Positions 34,012 to 34,714 of a DNA stretch of 34,714 nt are shown here, piece after piece (position 1 is the stretch's first letter; the number at the start of each line of letters is the position of its first letter). Position numbers and translations under genes: made by a program. The DNA is from Patescibacteria group bacterium (GTDB lineage Bacteria > Patescibacteriota > Minisyncoccia > UBA6257 > GWB1-50-10), in the NCBI GenBank assembly GCA_030017555.1, contig JASEIC010000008.1, positions 1 to 34,714 of the forward strand. The letters are read 5' to 3'. The notes beneath the pieces are model-generated. The model did no database searches. It was not told where the DNA came from and saw only the letters and a program-made list of their open reading frames with translations.

Positions 34012-34714
34012 TTATATTTTTCTCATATTTTTTGCCCAGATTTGTCCAAATTTGTCCACTTCATACAATACCCTTGCTCGTCTTACGGCTATCTTATGGG
34101 GATATTTCGGCTTATTCTTCCATTCAAATAAATCTTCCTTATCAACTTCTATGGCAATATATCTGTCGCCTAATTCGTTTCTAAACTCATCGCAGAAAAA
34201 TGGTCTTGAACAAGCGTGGAATTTTCCCTCGCCGCATTCGTTTTCTTTTGGATTCCAATTTTTATGTTCTACAATATCGCCAATATTCCACTTGATTCTA
34301 TTATCCGTATTCTCTTGTGTTTCAAAATTCTTTGAAACTTTTTTATAAAGTGTGAACTTCTTTAACTTTTTATCTATCCCATTAGTTTCAAACCAATTTA
34401 AATCTTTTTTAAAGATTATCGTATTATTCTTTGTTCTGCTTTTAACCTTAAAACCTATAGGTATTAAAACGACGGAGTATCCATTCGCCAATATATTATC
34501 CCTATTATTTGTTTTTATTATTGATAGAACAGAGTAGCCCCAGCTTTTAATCGTGTTTTGAGATACGTCCCAGCTTTCAATCGCGTTTTGAGATAAATCC
34601 CAGCTTTCAATCGCGTTTCGAGATGAGCTCCAGCTTTTAATCGTGTTTTGAGATGAGCTCCAGCTTTTAATCGTGTTTTGAGATGAGCCCAAGCTTTCAA
34701 TCGCGTTTTGAGAT
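34012..34714 (-). CDS. C-terminal part of the end-spanning decapeptide-repeat protein; C-terminal domain resembles phage DUF7666-type domains
   Basis: Same frame as 1..483. Repeats SWSSSQNTIK SWSSSRNAIE SWDLSQNAIE SWDVSQNTIK SWGYS, then a globular domain ending FHACSRPFFCDEFRNELGDRYIAIEVDKEDLFEW..YPHKIAVRRARVLYEVD. The ORF-track start at 34692 is an artefact of the contig end (internal TTG). Confidence 0.8.
   Translation of the reverse strand, partial: SQNAIESLGSSQNTIKSWSSSQNTIKSWSSSRNAIESWDLSQNAIESWDVSQNTIKSWGYSVLSIIKTNNRDNILANGYSVVLIPIGFKVKSRTKNNTIIFKKDLNWFETNGIDKKLKKFTLYKKVSKNFETQENTDNRIKWNIGDIVEHKNWNPKENECGEGKFHACSRPFFCDEFRNELGDRYIAIEVDKEDLFEWKNKPKYPHKIAVRRARVLYEVDKFGQIWAKNMRKI
34546..34714. 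repeat. Same 30-bp tandem repeat, 4 units plus the 49-nt terminal overlap
   Basis: Units at 34546-34575, 34576-34605, 34606-34635 and 34636-34665. 34666-34714 equals 1-49 exactly. Confidence 0.96.

Noticed and set aside
34518-34700. ORF MKAWAHLKTRLKAG... in another frame of the repeats
   Set aside because: A 30-bp periodic repeat is automatically open in other frames; only the SLGSSQN frame connects to N- and C-terminal domains.
1-34714. Alternative genetic code (UGA recoding)
   Set aside because: TGA serves as a stop at several tightly coupled gene junctions (e.g. ATGA overlaps) and Trp positions use TGG; no need for recoding.
1-34714. tRNA genes or integrase/attachment site
   Set aside because: None recognised by eye; no tyrosine/serine recombinase motif in the ORF track. 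A tRNAscan-SE run would be needed to exclude degenerate tRNAs.

Overview
This looks like a complete or near-complete circular-mapping dsDNA phage genome of about 34.67 kb unique sequence. The last 49 nt (34666-34714) are identical to the first 49 nt. All convincing protein genes lie on the minus strand. Read on that strand the order is: early/nucleic-acid genes (34.0-30.3 kb), terminase small and large, portal, scaffold-like protein, major capsid protein (MCP), head-tail and tail genes, large virion/ejection proteins, fibre-like proteins, a lysis cluster (C1-type peptidase, amidase, small membrane protein, SLT-like lysozyme), then small zinc-ribbon, HNH and RNase H genes. I recognised no integrase, DNA polymerase, helicase or tRNA. 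Main discoveries: (1) the MCP gene is interrupted after codon 9 by an ORF-less group I intron of about 312 nt (22785-23096), so ORF calling truncates the MCP N-terminus; (2) a gene spanning the contig ends, invisible to linear ORF calling, encodes a protein of about 378 aa with 15 in-frame decapeptide repeats (S[LW]GSSQN[TA]I[EK]); (3) a highly structured plus-strand RNA at ~3515-3785, possibly HEARO/omega-RNA-like but with no IscB ORF beside it, plus at least two further plus-strand small-RNA candidates, in an otherwise minus-strand genome; (4) an Acb2/Tad1-hairpin-like protein that may be an anti-CBASS/anti-Thoeris sponge; (5) several short tandem duplications at gene 3' ends, one of which frameshifts a small ORF; (6) virion-region proteins with N-terminal signal or anchor segments. 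A Patescibacteria/CPR-type host is plausible but not proven.
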